Notes under the pieces: model-generated
What the model was told of the DNA's origin: nothing
The model's database searches: none
Seen by the model: the letters and a program-made list of their open reading frames with translations, nothing else
Origin: JAVBKV01 sp031553885
GTDB taxonomy: Bacteria > Bacteroidota > Bacteroidia > Bacteroidales > Azobacteroidaceae
Length of the DNA: 64,000 nucleotides
Direction: 5' to 3'
Assembly (NCBI GenBank): GCA_031553885.1
Contig: JAVBKV010000060.1
Location: forward strand, 35,634-99,633
In this document: positions 26,876-36,436 of the stretch, in pieces
How the letters are laid out: every line of letters begins with the position of its first letter
Position numbering within the stretch: position 1 is the stretch's first letter
Made by a program: the position numbers and the translations under genes

Positions 26876-28822
26876 TTATTCATCGTCTTTTTCCCAACCT
26901 ACATTTTGAGTCAGTTTGGGATTCTTATTGATTTCCGATTGAGGAATAGGCATGAAGTACATCCGGTTATCAGAATACCAGACTGGGCTTTTAAACGTAA
27001 TGATGTTCCAAAAATCCGGAGCATTTTTCATGACATCGAATCCCTGTTTCGGTTTACCTTCCCGTTCCGCATCCATCCACCTGCGGTTATCAAAATAACG
27101 ATGGCCTTCCGCGTGGAATTCAATCCGGCGTTCGCGGTGAATCAATTCTCTCAATTTGTTTGTGGTCAATGTAATACCTGCCTTCGCATACGCTTCCCGT
27201 ACACCCTTGATTCCGGCTCGGTCGCGGATCTGATCCCAGTAAACGAATACATCAGCCTGGTTCAACGGATTCATACCTTTGGCTGCATAATATTCAAAAG
27301 CAGCTTCTGTATAGTTCATGTACAATTCGGTGAAACGGAAAATAGGTACGGCAAAATTTCCTATATTGTTTCTTGTATATGAAGGATTAAACCACTTGAT
27401 ATCCAGGAATCCGGAAACACAATAATCCCGTCCGGTTTTACGGTCATATCCGTCCTGACCATTTTTATATGGACGGAAATAAGCTTCATTTTCACTGCCG
27501 TCTGTATCTGTATACGACCATTTCGTATTGAACGATTCTGTAGTTGAATCCATCATGACGTATGAAAATTGTTCCGGAAATAAAATATTGGTATAGAACC
27601 GGGGTTCCCGTTTCCGGAATTTGTTATACAACTGAATGTTATTGAATGATCTGGAATTATAGGTAGAAAAACCGGTTGCTGTCCGGTAACTCGGATCGTC
27701 TTCCGGCATCAAGCCGTTAGCCATAAAATACTCTTCTATGTGCGCCCAGGTAGGACAAACACCCGAATACAAAGCCCAACTAATGGGTAGAGCGTGCCTG
27801 TTAAACTCGGTAGATTCGAAATTTTGTTTATAGAAAACCATTTCCGAACTGGGTTCCCCTCCACGCGGATAAGTGAATATCCGTTTACAATACGCGTAAC
27901 TGGTGTTACCATCTCGCATAAAATCAATATAAGTCCGGCCATTTTTTACCGTTTGAGTTTTAGCATATTCGATGGCTTCTTTAGCTAAATCCATGGCTTT
28001 TTTCCATTTTTCAGGATCAACAGTCGTGCTGATCAGTTTCTTTCCTTCATTATCCTCCGGACACAGGCTGGAAAGGTCTTTTCCATCCGGTGATTTCATC
28101 CCGTTATACAAGGGACTGGCGGCATACAGGTACAAGCGGGCCCTCAGGAAACGGGCGGCCGTACCATTAGCGCGACCGGCACGGTCAGGATCAGACTGCC
28201 CCCAGGAAGGATCCAGCCGGGCCATTGCTTCCAGCAACAACTTATCGATGTGTACGACACAAGTATCAAAATGAGACCGGGCAATACCCTCATTCATCTT
28301 ACTTATCATTTCTGCTCCGTCATACACTTTATCAACAATAGGGATAGGACCAAATTGTTCCAGCAACAGGAAATTAAAATAAGCCTGGAGAAAATATGCT
28401 TCTCCAATCCAATATGTTCTCTCCTGCTCGGTCAGTTTTTCATCCTGACATTCGTGGATACGATTCAAAAAGTCAATGGATGTACGGATGGAATTATAAT
28501 ATCCCCTCCATGACCAGTCATCACCATTATAAATAGGATTGGCAGCGCTATATTGTCCCAAATCTTTATAGAATGGACTATAATTGTTCCAGTTAAACTC
28601 CAGTTCATCACCGGCCATACCGACAAAATCCCGAAATTCAATTGGGTTGGGGTGCTTGGAATAGACTCCCGTCAACACTTTAACCACATCATCCTTGGAC
28701 TTAAACAAGTCCGCTACTTTCAACTGTTCTTCCGGCATCTGATCCAGGTAATCGGAGCAGGCTCCCAACCCGAGCAATCCGGATAAAAACAATATTATAT
28801 AAATATATTTCAATGTTTTCAT
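26876..28822 (-). CDS. SusD/RagB-family glycan-binding lipoprotein, silent-cassette copy
   Basis: 648 residues from the ATG at 28822; an ATG three codons upstream (28831) has no counterpart in the active copy. The signal KTLKYIYIILFLSGLLGLGAC ends in a lipidated cysteine, followed by SDYLDQMPEEQL as in SusD proteins. The helical TPR scaffold and the C-terminal RERRIEFHAEGHRYFDNRRW motif are intact. It is very similar over its whole length to the protein at 43087; the main differences are in the loops around residues 300-345 and 435-485, where glycan contacts are expected. The frame is intact despite the broken SusC upstream. Confidence 0.9.
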   Translation of the reverse strand: MKTLKYIYIILFLSGLLGLGACSDYLDQMPEEQLKVADLFKSKDDVVKVLTGVYSKHPNPIEFRDFVGMAGDELEFNWNNYSPFYKDLGQYSAANPIYNGDDWSWRGYYNSIRTSIDFLNRIHECQDEKLTEQERTYWIGEAYFLQAYFNFLLLEQFGPIPIVDKVYDGAEMISKMNEGIARSHFDTCVVHIDKLLLEAMARLDPSWGQSDPDRAGRANGTAARFLRARLYLYAASPLYNGMKSPDGKDLSSLCPEDNEGKKLISTTVDPEKWKKAMDLAKEAIEYAKTQTVKNGRTYIDFMRDGNTSYAYCKRIFTYPRGGEPSSEMVFYKQNFESTEFNRHALPISWALYSGVCPTWAHIEEYFMANGLMPEDDPSYRTATGFSTYNSRSFNNIQLYNKFRKREPRFYTNILFPEQFSYVMMDSTTESFNTKWSYTDTDGSENEAYFRPYKNGQDGYDRKTGRDYCVSGFLDIKWFNPSYTRNNIGNFAVPIFRFTELYMNYTEAAFEYYAAKGMNPLNQADVFVYWDQIRDRAGIKGVREAYAKAGITLTTNKLRELIHRERRIEFHAEGHRYFDNRRWMDAEREGKPKQGFDVMKNAPDFWNIITFKSPVWYSDNRMYFMPIPQSEINKNPKLTQNVGWEKDDE

Positions 28823-28837
28823 ACTATTCATTTATTA

Positions 28838-31641
28838 TTAAAATTTAACCTCTCATCCGACATTGACTGCTTTCTGGATCGGATAGTACAATCCGTTACC
28901 ATTCCTGGACTCCGGATCCCACCATTTAAATTTGCTGAATGTGAGTAGGTTGATTCCATTTGTATAGATCCGTGCGCTTCTGATTCCTATTTTATTCATC
29001 AAAGTCTGAGGCAGGGAATAACCCAATTCGATGGATCTTAATTTAAGGTAGCGACCATCTTGTTGCCACCAGGTGGAGTTTGCAAAATTAGCAGCTTGCT
29101 CTCCTGTAGCCAGACGAGGGAAACGGGCGTTCGGGTTCTGATTGTCTTCTGTCCAGTAATCTCCTTCATAGAAATCGTAGACATTACCACGTCCCTGCTG
29201 AGCGAACAGCTTGGGTTTGGCATAGAATGATACCCGCTCAGCTCCTTGTAACATGAATGAAAAGTCGACATTTTTATAAGCGATACTGGCGCTGAATCCA
29301 TAGGTGAATTCCGGAACATCCGGATAGCCCTGGTATATCTGGTCAAAGGAATCAACTACTCCGTCTCCGTTAACGTCCTTGTACTTAAGGTCTCCGGGTT
29401 TCGGAGCGCCTCCGATGGCCCTTTGATCCGGAGAGTTATCGATATCCGCCTGGTCGATGAAATACCCTTCAGCAACATACCCCTTTGAACGGCCTTTCGG
29501 TTGTCCGATTTGGGATTGGTAAGCATATTTGGGAATTTCCTCTCCATTGGCCATAATTTCGTTTTTAGCAAATGTAAACGGCGCTTTCAAGGCTATCTGC
29601 CAGTCCTTGTTGATCTGGCGGTTGTACTCCAGGGTGCCGTCAAATCCCCTGTTTTTCATTTCCCCGACATTTCCACCGGGTTGAGCTTTCGAAAAACCAA
29701 ACATATCCGGTACCTTAGTCAACTGTACCCAGATGTCTTTCCGGTCTTCGTAGAAATAGTCGGCCTGCAGGCGGAACCCGTTCAGGAAGTTGGCTTCAAA
29801 ACCTGCATCTATCTTAGTCGCAGTTTCCCAGGTTGCATCCGGATTACCATAATAGGTAATTCCCAACCCGTCTCCATGTCCGTAACCATATCCGTTGTTT
29901 ACACCAAAACCCACATTCGAATTGGCGATAGTTTGTACCCGTGACAAATAAACAAAACGATCAATCCAACCGTCGTTCGAACTGGAGTTTGATTTAATGC
30001 GTCCCAACGCATCATTTCCTACCTTACCATAAGAAGCCCTTAATTTCAGATAAGAAACGGCTGGTTTCATCCAATCCATAAAATCTTCTTCGGAAGGAGT
30101 CCAACCGATGGCATAAGCAGGGAAAAATCCGTAGCGGTGATCCTTGGCAAAGTTTTCAGAACCGTTGTATCCGAAGTTAAATTCTGCAAAATACCGGTCG
30201 GCATACGAATAAGTGGCACGACCTGTGTACCCTTGTGTACGGTGAGAAATGGAATTATAAACATCCTTGTCTTTAGGATATTGCTTTTCACTTTGATTAT
30301 ACAGGAAAAGACCTCCTACGTTGTGTTTACCAAAACTGCGGTTGTAATTCAACGATGCCTCAATATAGGTGCTTTGATCGGAGCTTTCATTATCCACATC
30401 CTTTTTCAGGTAATCGTAATAATCAGTACCGGAAGGATCCTGGTCTACATAATTGTAATTTCCATTTTCATCCTTTAAAATCGGATCCCCGGTAACCGGA
30501 TCGTATCCATACGGTTTGACCAGGTAAGGACGGGGCTTCATGGTATAAACCCCCCGGATGGTTTTGTAGTTGTCAAAAGAAAAAATGGCTTTCGCTCTCA
30601 ATCCTTTGGTAAGCATATCCAAATCTTGTTGGACTGTAAAAACGGATTGAGCTGTTGCCGTATTCGACTCCCGGTATCCCGAACGGGCCAGTAATTGATA
30701 AGGGTTACGCCCCTGCCCGTAAGAAATACCCGGTACCTTCGTCGGGTCCGGATAAGTCAAGGGATAATCAACTGGAGAGATATCTACCATCCAATTGAAA
30801 ATATCGCTTGTATTTGCATTCGGATAATTTCCGTTTTCCTGAATCGCATGCACTTGCACACTCAAAAGTGTTGTTTTAGTTGCATTGACATCAAAGTTGG
30901 TACGGAAATTATAACGTTTGTAATTGATGTTATTATTGTAACTGGTTCCTCCGAAATGCTTGAACATACCATCCTGATTAAGGAAAGCCGCGGAAACATA
31001 ATAACGCATGGTTTCATTTCCTCCGGAAACGTTCAGAGTAACCTTTTGATAGAGGTTATAATCCTTAAGCAATTCATTCAGCCAATTGGTATCCGGATAA
31101 TAATAAGGATCCGTTCCGTTGATGGTATTTTGAATCTTCGAATCGGAATAGATCGGTGCTGTTCCCTGATTTGCTAATGCTTCATTATGCATTTTCATGT
31201 ATGTGCCTCCATCCTCAAAATTAACCAGGTGAACCGGAGAGGAAAATGCATTTTCCATCCGCAAACTGATGTTGGGTTTTCCTACAGTTCCTTTTTTGGT
31301 AGTAATCAACACAACCCCGTTGGCTCCGCGTACTCCGTACACAGCTGTAGCCGTAGCATCTTTCAGGATAGAGAAATCAGCTATATCTTCGGGTTCCACA
31401 TCATCCATGGCCCGTTCTACACCATCAACCAATATCAGGGGAGACGAACCTCCGGCAAAGGTATTGATACCCCGGATCCAGAAGCTGGCGGAATCGAATC
31501 CCGGTTCTCCCGATGACTGAACGGCAATAACACCGGCCAGATTACCAGCCAGTGAGGTACTGATGGTGCGGGATGGCAGTTTTAGTTTATCAGCTTCCAA
31601 TCGTTCGACCGAACCTATCACACTACCCATTTTTCTGGGTA
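28838..31641 (-). pseudogene. promoterless, 5-prime-truncated SusC/RagA gene (silent cassette)
   Basis: The open frame (ATG 31630 to TGA 28853, 925 codons) starts at the position of residue 131 of the complete SusC at 39893. It therefore lacks the signal peptide, the carboxypeptidase-regulatory domain, the TonB-box region and the first part of the plug. Homology begins exactly at the TACCCAGAAAAA site. At the other end a TGA replaces the TTA leucine codon of the active copy; without it the frame would continue GAG GTT AAA TTT TAA, giving the normal LEVKF end. The lost C-terminal phenylalanine is the usual outer-membrane assembly signal. The rest of the plug and the 22-strand barrel region are open and very similar to the active copy. 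As it stands no functional transporter can be made; it may serve as a donor or flip partner. Confidence 0.85.
31624..31641 (-). repeat. imperfect copy of the SusC recombination-like site (site C)
   Basis: On the minus strand the sequence is TACCCAGAAAAATGGGTA. It equals the site inside the active susC (40273-40289) plus one inserted T between spacer and right arm. The insertion shifts the frame and creates the ATG from which the silent susC frame opens. Homology with the active cassette starts here. Confidence 0.85.
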
Positions 31642-31701
31642 CAATAATTTATTTAAAATTTCAGGATTTAAGCGGATATTACTTAATGGAGTTGATTGTA
31701 A

Positions 31702-31718
31702 TACCCTTTTTCTGGGTA
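31702..31718 (-). repeat. exact inverted copy of the SusC recombination-like site (site B)
   Basis: On the minus strand TACCCAGAAAAAGGGTA, identical in all 17 bases to 40273-40289 in the active susC but in opposite orientation. It is an inverted repeat of TACCC/GGGTA around a 7-base spacer, the usual shape of a tyrosine-recombinase crossover site. It lies 60 bp upstream of site C. Confidence 0.85.
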
Positions 31719-31775
31719 TAGAATAAAAATTAAATCGATTAAATTACAAAAAAAATCAATTTTTTTCTTGAAAAA

Positions 31776-31809
31776 TTTTCCCCACATTTTCCCCACATAT
31801 ACTAAAACT
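31776..31809. repeat. left direct repeat of the recombinase module
   Basis: Begins TTTTCCCCACATTTTCCCC and continues ACATATACTAAAACT. The first 19 bases are identical to 33347-33365 and the remainder differs at few positions. Each copy contains two tandem TTTTCCCC(A) units. Together the copies bracket the recombinase gene, suggesting attachment sites or recombinase-binding arm sites. Confidence 0.75.
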
Positions 31810-31829
31810 TGTTTTCAATGGGAATAAAA

Positions 31830-31939
31830 AGAGGCTGTCTCACAATTAAAATTAACTCTTCGAGAATTGAATATTTGAGTTTAATCTCAGATAGGTATCT
31901 GAAGAAAAAAGTGTTAAAAATAATTGAGAGACAGCCTCT
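31830..31939. repeat. 110-bp inverted-repeat element (terminator or MITE-like) after the recombinase gene
   Basis: Arms AGAGGCTGTCTCACAATTA (31830-31848) and the complement at 31921-31939 pair over 19 bases with one mismatch, enclosing 72 bases. GAGGCTGTCTC ends are common on Bacteroidota insertion sequences and on terminators. The long loop favours a MITE-like remnant, while its place 34 bp past the recombinase stop codon favours a terminator role. Confidence 0.65.
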
Positions 31940-31973
31940 GTAAGTAGAGTAAAAATAAACTTGTTATGAACCT

Positions 31974-33311
31974 TTAACTCAATAAATTTACCAGTTCTTT
32001 TTTCATTTCTTCATCAATCTCCCGATATCTGTTGAAGGCTTTACTTCCCTCCTTGTGTCCACTCAATGCACCAACCAGGTTGGGGTCCTTAACTTTCTTG
32101 TAGATGTTTCCAATAAAGGTCCGGCGAGCTAAATGACTGCTCGCAACTTCATTGATCGGCCGCTTTTCTTCCTCACGGGTAAGAGGATTCAATACCGTTA
32201 CAATCCGTGTTACTCCTGCCAATGCAAAAATTTCTTTAATTGCTTCGTTATAGTCCTGCTCATACCTAAATGGGAATATCTTGTCTCCCTCAATATCTTT
32301 GTACTTTTCTAAGATAGAAAGAGCCTTTTCATTGAGAGGAACACGAACAGTTACCGGATTCCCTTCTTTCGTTTTACGAGGAATATATTCAATAGCACCA
32401 TTGATAATGTTTTTCTTCGTCATACGGTACAAATCACCAATGCGACAACCGATCAGGCTTTGAAAAATAAAGATATCCCGGTGCGTTTCCAAATTTGGAT
32501 TGCCGGATAAGTCAACATTAAAAATTATATCCCGTTCTTCAAGGGTAATATAAAACGGTGTTCCATAAACACTTTCTTCAATATGGAATTCATCGAATGG
32601 TCTGTTATTGGTTTTTTTCTTTTCGTGACACCAAAGGAAAAAAGTACGTATCCTGCAGAAGCAATCAATCAGTGTGTTTCTTCCTCTTGGTCTGGGTTTG
32701 CGTTTTTCATAAATAGTTTCGTAAATAGCAGGATATTTCTCAACATATAAATGTTCGTTCTCAAAGAAATCCCACATATCATGTAGGGTGTCAGCTGTTA
32801 CCTGATCTATGTCCAAAATAAAAGACTCTTGTCCCCGCCTGGTGACTTGTACAAATAGCTGATATCGCATCATGGCTCTTTTGACTACTTTAAAGTTTTT
32901 CCTTCGAACATCAGACAATTTGTGTTTTAGCAAAAATTCATCACAAAGCTGCTCAATACTAGAATTTATGACTGCTTCTTTACTATCGTACTTCTGCGGG
33001 TTGTAATACTTATCTAAAGTGGTTTTTAGCCATTCTTTGGAAACTTCATTTTTCTCTTCCTGATATTTTTTTTCAAGATAAGTTTTCAATTTACGTACTT
33101 CCTCGTTGTAATAAGTGCGGGTTCCATCAGGGCAAACGACTTTGCTTTTTACCTGTTCCGCTTTATCATCCCAAAGATTCGGATTAATGGATAGTTTTGT
33201 GGGAGCTACAGAATCTAAACGTCTCCCGTCTCTCAATCTCACGTAAATAGTAGCTTTTGAATCTATATCGTATCGTTTTACTGTCTTCTTAACTATATAA
33301 GTTACTTTCAT
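31974..33311 (-). CDS. tyrosine site-specific recombinase
   Basis: 445 residues from the ATG at 33311 (a TTG at 33317 could add two residues). The N-terminal arm-binding domain reads MKVTYIVKKTVKRYDIDSKA, then a SAM-like core-binding domain (about 110-235). The catalytic domain holds R290 in GCRIGDL, lysines in RKTKEG, H393/R396 in SSHLARRTF, H419 in SGHKEGS and the nucleophile Y429 in FNRYREID, so all key residues are present. It fits the integrase/invertase family of Bacteroidota that includes recombinases driving SusC/SusD shufflons. It lies between the two SusCD cassettes, beside site B, and has its own promoter inside a direct repeat. Alternatively it is the integrase of a mini-element that inserted here. 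Confidence 0.92.
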   Translation of the reverse strand: MKVTYIVKKTVKRYDIDSKATIYVRLRDGRRLDSVAPTKLSINPNLWDDKAEQVKSKVVCPDGTRTYYNEEVRKLKTYLEKKYQEEKNEVSKEWLKTTLDKYYNPQKYDSKEAVINSSIEQLCDEFLLKHKLSDVRRKNFKVVKRAMMRYQLFVQVTRRGQESFILDIDQVTADTLHDMWDFFENEHLYVEKYPAIYETIYEKRKPRPRGRNTLIDCFCRIRTFFLWCHEKKKTNNRPFDEFHIEESVYGTPFYITLEERDIIFNVDLSGNPNLETHRDIFIFQSLIGCRIGDLYRMTKKNIINGAIEYIPRKTKEGNPVTVRVPLNEKALSILEKYKDIEGDKIFPFRYEQDYNEAIKEIFALAGVTRIVTVLNPLTREEEKRPINEVASSHLARRTFIGNIYKKVKDPNLVGALSGHKEGSKAFNRYREIDEEMKKELVNLLS

Positions 33312-33333
33312 AAACAATGGTTTGCATTGCTTT

Positions 33334-33341
33334 CAAAGGTA
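33334..33341 (-). promoter_or_regulatory. -7 element of the recombinase promoter
   Basis: Minus-strand TACCTTTG fits TAnnTTTG exactly and lies 22 bases before the ATG at 33311. The -33 region falls inside the direct repeat 33347-33381, so anything bound there would compete with RNA polymerase. Confidence 0.6.
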
Positions 33342-33346
33342 GATTA

Positions 33347-33381
33347 TTTTCCCCACATTTTCCCCGCACATGCTAAAAACT
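33347..33381. repeat. right direct repeat of the recombinase module
   Basis: Same orientation as 31776-31809: TTTTCCCCACATTTTCCCC, then GCACATGCTAAAAACT. The distance between the two copies is about 1.57 kb, just enclosing the recombinase gene. It overlaps the recombinase promoter. Confidence 0.75.
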
Positions 33382-33765
33382 TTCTATCAGATTAAATTCA
33401 GTAAAAGAAAGCGTACTTATAATAATCCGATATCCAATTGGTTAAATGTGCATTTGAAAATTGTGTGTTTTTCTATATTTCATAGGGTTAAATAGTTGTC
33501 CCGGGTTATGAATCCAAGTGTGATCTTTGGTAACGATTAAAATAGGTTTTTCGGATGGAAAGATCATCCATTATACAGGCAAGATATTGAGAAAAAAATA
33601 AGGAGAATTACTTTATATAGTTCTTTAATTGAAAAATGATTGTTTTATAAAAACAGGGATAATATTAAAAAAAAACAGCTAAAAAAATGAAAAATCAGTT
33701 ATAAATCTGTACCTTCGTCCATTGAATGGGTGCAAGTGAAGTTATGGACATTAAAAGGTTAATTG

Positions 33766-36396
33766 ATGAAAACGTTCCTTTTCTTTATTTGTTTCTTTAC
33801 TGCAGGCGTATTATCCGCTCAGGAAAATGAAGCTTTGCCGGTGGATACGGCTGTGGCTTATTTTGAGAACCGACTTTCCTTACTACCCCAGGAAAAAGTT
33901 TACCTGCAAACAGATAAACCCTATTATTTATCCGGTGAAATGGTTTGGTTCCGGGCCCATCTGGTGGATGCCTGCTATCATCTTCCTGGCAAATTGAGTC
34001 GGTATGTGTATGTCGAATTGATCAATCCCTTAGATTCTATAATAACCCGACTGAAAGTACGGCCTAATGAAGGAGCCCATTATGGAAATATCCTGTTGCC
34101 GGAAGACCTTCCGGAAGGAAATTACACCCTTCGAGCCTATACGAACTACATGCGTAACCAAGGGGAAGATTATTTTTTTACTAAAGCCCTTCGGGTCGGA
34201 ACTCCCCAGTCTGCTTCTGTCAGCGCGGAAACTACTTACGAATTCGAAGATAAAACGGTTTGGGCTATTATCCGTTTTATGGAAATAAAGCAGCATATCC
34301 CCTTCGTTCCTAAGGAAATTACCCTTACTTTAAACAAGCAACGACCGAAAAGAGTCAAACCGAATGAAGAGGGAGAATTTCGTGTTAAGTTGAATCTTCC
34401 GGTGGATACCGGGCTCCGGGTGATGTATGTGGAAATGAAATACGATCAGTACCTGTATCGCCGTTATTTCCAGGTTCCTGCCTCAACAGCATCGTACGAT
34501 ATTGCTTTCTTTCCTGAAGGCGGACAACTCCTGGAAGGTATTGCCGGTAAAGTTGCTTTCAAGGCGATCAGACCCGACGGATGGCATGAAACTGTTCAGG
34601 GGGAAATTTTTGATAACCTGGACCAATCCGTTGCCTTATTTAAGAGTCGTCATTCCGGCATGGGATCATTTTATTTGTATCCGGATCCGGGAAAGACGTA
34701 TCACGCTGTTTGTGAGAATGAAGAAGGTGTCCGTAAGCGTTTCGAATTGCCTTTGCCTCAGAAAAACAAGTATGGATTGGAACTCAGTTGGAAGGACAGC
34801 CTGGCGTGGATCAACCTGAAAACCAATGTAGAAGAAGATCTCAGGGGTTCTCTTTACCTGCTGGTGCACTCGCGTGGACGTCTGATCAATGTGAAAACCT
34901 GTACCTATCCTTATAAGCAGTATTTTTTCAATAAAAGAGATTTTCCTACTGGTGTGATTCATTTTGTGTTGTTGAACTCAACGTGGAAGCCCCTGAGCGA
35001 ACGCTTAGCTTTTGTAAACAACGAAGACCAGCCCCGGATTCAGTTTCAGACAGAACAACCGGATTATGCAAAAAGGGAATTGATCCGTTCTGAATTCCAT
35101 ACCGGGGATTCCCTTCAGGGTAGCTTTGCTGTTTCTGTAACCGACGATGCGGAAGTTGAACCGGATTCGACAACAACTATATTAACTTCTCTTTTGCTTA
35201 CTTCCGATTTAAGAGGAGATGTCGAATCTCCATCTTATTATTTTCAATGTAAGGACAGGAAGGTACAGTCTGACCTTGATCTACTGATGATGACTCAGGG
35301 GTGGAGGCGGTACAACATGGATTCGGTGTTCAGGAAAGAGCTTGAGGCTCCGACTTACCTCATTGAAATGGCCCAGGAAGTATCCGGCACAGTAAAATCC
35401 GGATTGTTTTCAAAGTTGGCGGATAAAGCAAAAATAACCATGATGTCGTTTCCTTCAAAATTATATGATATGGCCGAGACAGACGAAAACGGCCGGTTTT
35501 GTTTTTCCGGATTTGAATTTCCGGATTCTACCCAATACATTGTCCAGGCTTTATCTCAAAAAAATAAAAAAAGAATGATTGAGCTGATCCTTGATCCGGA
35601 AACGTTTCCGCCACTCTCGGATTTTCGTTTTCCTATTTTTAAGGAGCCGGATCCAGTTTCTTTTCAGCAGTACATGGATAAAGCGGATCAGAAGTATACT
35701 TATGAAAACGGTGTCCGGATGATTTACTTGGACGAAGTGAGTGTCAGCGCTTCCCGTAAGACTAAGTACGAGTCTTCTTATTATTCGGAAGGGTCTTTTG
35801 CTCGGATTGTGAAGGAAGAAGAGATAGAAAAATTTCACGCCATGGATCTTCTTGACCTTTTTAATTTGATTCCGGGAGTATTTGTGGTGAGGGAAGATGG
35901 CAGAAAGGTGCCTTATCATAGGAATAATCCTGTTCGTTTGTTTTTGATTAACGATATTCCAGTCTCCGAACCTGAATTTTTAGATATTTTTAATCCGGAT
36001 GATGTAGGTCAATTGGCTCTTATATACGGTGCTGCGACTACTATATTCGGAGGACGTGCCGGAAATGGATCTGTGATTGCGATTCAGACGAAAAGGGGAT
36101 GGGAATCCAAACCCCGTCCTCAATTGAATAAGGCCTTAATCGCTCCGTTAGGATATCATGAACCGGCGGAATTTTATTCACCTAAGTACGAACCGGGAGC
36201 CGAACCGGAAAAGCCGGATCCGGACTTGCGCTCGACCCTTTATTGGAATCCGAATGTAACCCTGAGTGAAAACGGTAAGGGTTTGTTTGAATTTTATGCT
36301 GCGGACGCATCGACCACTTATTCGGTAACGATCGAAGGGGTTTCTCCGGACGGAAAGATTATTCATTATACCGGTAAAATATTGAGAAATAAATGA
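33766..36396 (+). CDS. secreted MG2-like protein with TonB-receptor plug-like domain
   Basis: 876 residues from the ATG at 33766 (a TTG at 33763 is one codon earlier). Signal peptide MKTFLFFICFFTAGVLSAQ. Residues 30-150 resemble the macroglobulin MG2 domain (PQEKVYLQTDKPYYLSGEMVWFRAHL, RLKVRPNEGAHYGNILLPED). The central part is beta-rich, and at about 690-790 a plug-like domain ends with LALIYGAATTIFGGRAGNG and SVIAIQTKRGW. No barrel follows, so it is not a transporter; such proteins recur in Bacteroidota near surface systems with unknown function. It lies inside the segment bounded by the SusC site copies, upstream of an M16 peptidase gene 40 bp away. Confidence 0.8.
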   Translation: MKTFLFFICFFTAGVLSAQENEALPVDTAVAYFENRLSLLPQEKVYLQTDKPYYLSGEMVWFRAHLVDACYHLPGKLSRYVYVELINPLDSIITRLKVRPNEGAHYGNILLPEDLPEGNYTLRAYTNYMRNQGEDYFFTKALRVGTPQSASVSAETTYEFEDKTVWAIIRFMEIKQHIPFVPKEITLTLNKQRPKRVKPNEEGEFRVKLNLPVDTGLRVMYVEMKYDQYLYRRYFQVPASTASYDIAFFPEGGQLLEGIAGKVAFKAIRPDGWHETVQGEIFDNLDQSVALFKSRHSGMGSFYLYPDPGKTYHAVCENEEGVRKRFELPLPQKNKYGLELSWKDSLAWINLKTNVEEDLRGSLYLLVHSRGRLINVKTCTYPYKQYFFNKRDFPTGVIHFVLLNSTWKPLSERLAFVNNEDQPRIQFQTEQPDYAKRELIRSEFHTGDSLQGSFAVSVTDDAEVEPDSTTTILTSLLLTSDLRGDVESPSYYFQCKDRKVQSDLDLLMMTQGWRRYNMDSVFRKELEAPTYLIEMAQEVSGTVKSGLFSKLADKAKITMMSFPSKLYDMAETDENGRFCFSGFEFPDSTQYIVQALSQKNKKRMIELILDPETFPPLSDFRFPIFKEPDPVSFQQYMDKADQKYTYENGVRMIYLDEVSVSASRKTKYESSYYSEGSFARIVKEEEIEKFHAMDLLDLFNLIPGVFVVREDGRKVPYHRNNPVRLFLINDIPVSEPEFLDIFNPDDVGQLALIYGAATTIFGGRAGNGSVIAIQTKRGWESKPRPQLNKALIAPLGYHEPAEFYSPKYEPGAEPEKPDPDLRSTLYWNPNVTLSENGKGLFEFYAADASTTYSVTIEGVSPDGKIIHYTGKILRNK

Positions 36397-36436
36397 GATC
36401 TATTTTATATTGTTGTTTAATTAAAAATGTTTGTTT

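Larger units (their letters stand above)
31642..31973. other. intergenic region between the silent susC and the recombinase gene
   Basis: 332 bp without a gene. It contains the exact site copy B (31702-31718), the left direct repeat of the recombinase module (31776-31809) and the long inverted repeat 31830-31939. Apart from these it is AT-rich. No promoter reading into the silent susC was recognised. Confidence 0.7.
33318..33765. other. intergenic region upstream of recombinase and MG2/plug gene
   Basis: 448 bp between two divergent genes. It contains the recombinase promoter (33334-33341), the right direct repeat (33347-33381) and, towards the plus-strand gene, a TACCTTCG (33710-33717) that resembles a -7 element. 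The middle part, 33385-33700, is AT-rich and shows nothing recognisable. Confidence 0.6.

Noticed and set aside
26867..27382. 171-codon open frame antisense to the silent susD, mirrored by 44494-45048 against the active susD
   Set aside because: It recurs only because the two susD genes are paralogues; composition and motif content are those of a shadow frame.
31624..31641. Extra T in site C as a sequencing error
   Set aside because: It cannot be ruled out, but it is not in the homopolymer itself and lies at a plausible recombination boundary, so it was kept and flagged in the findings.
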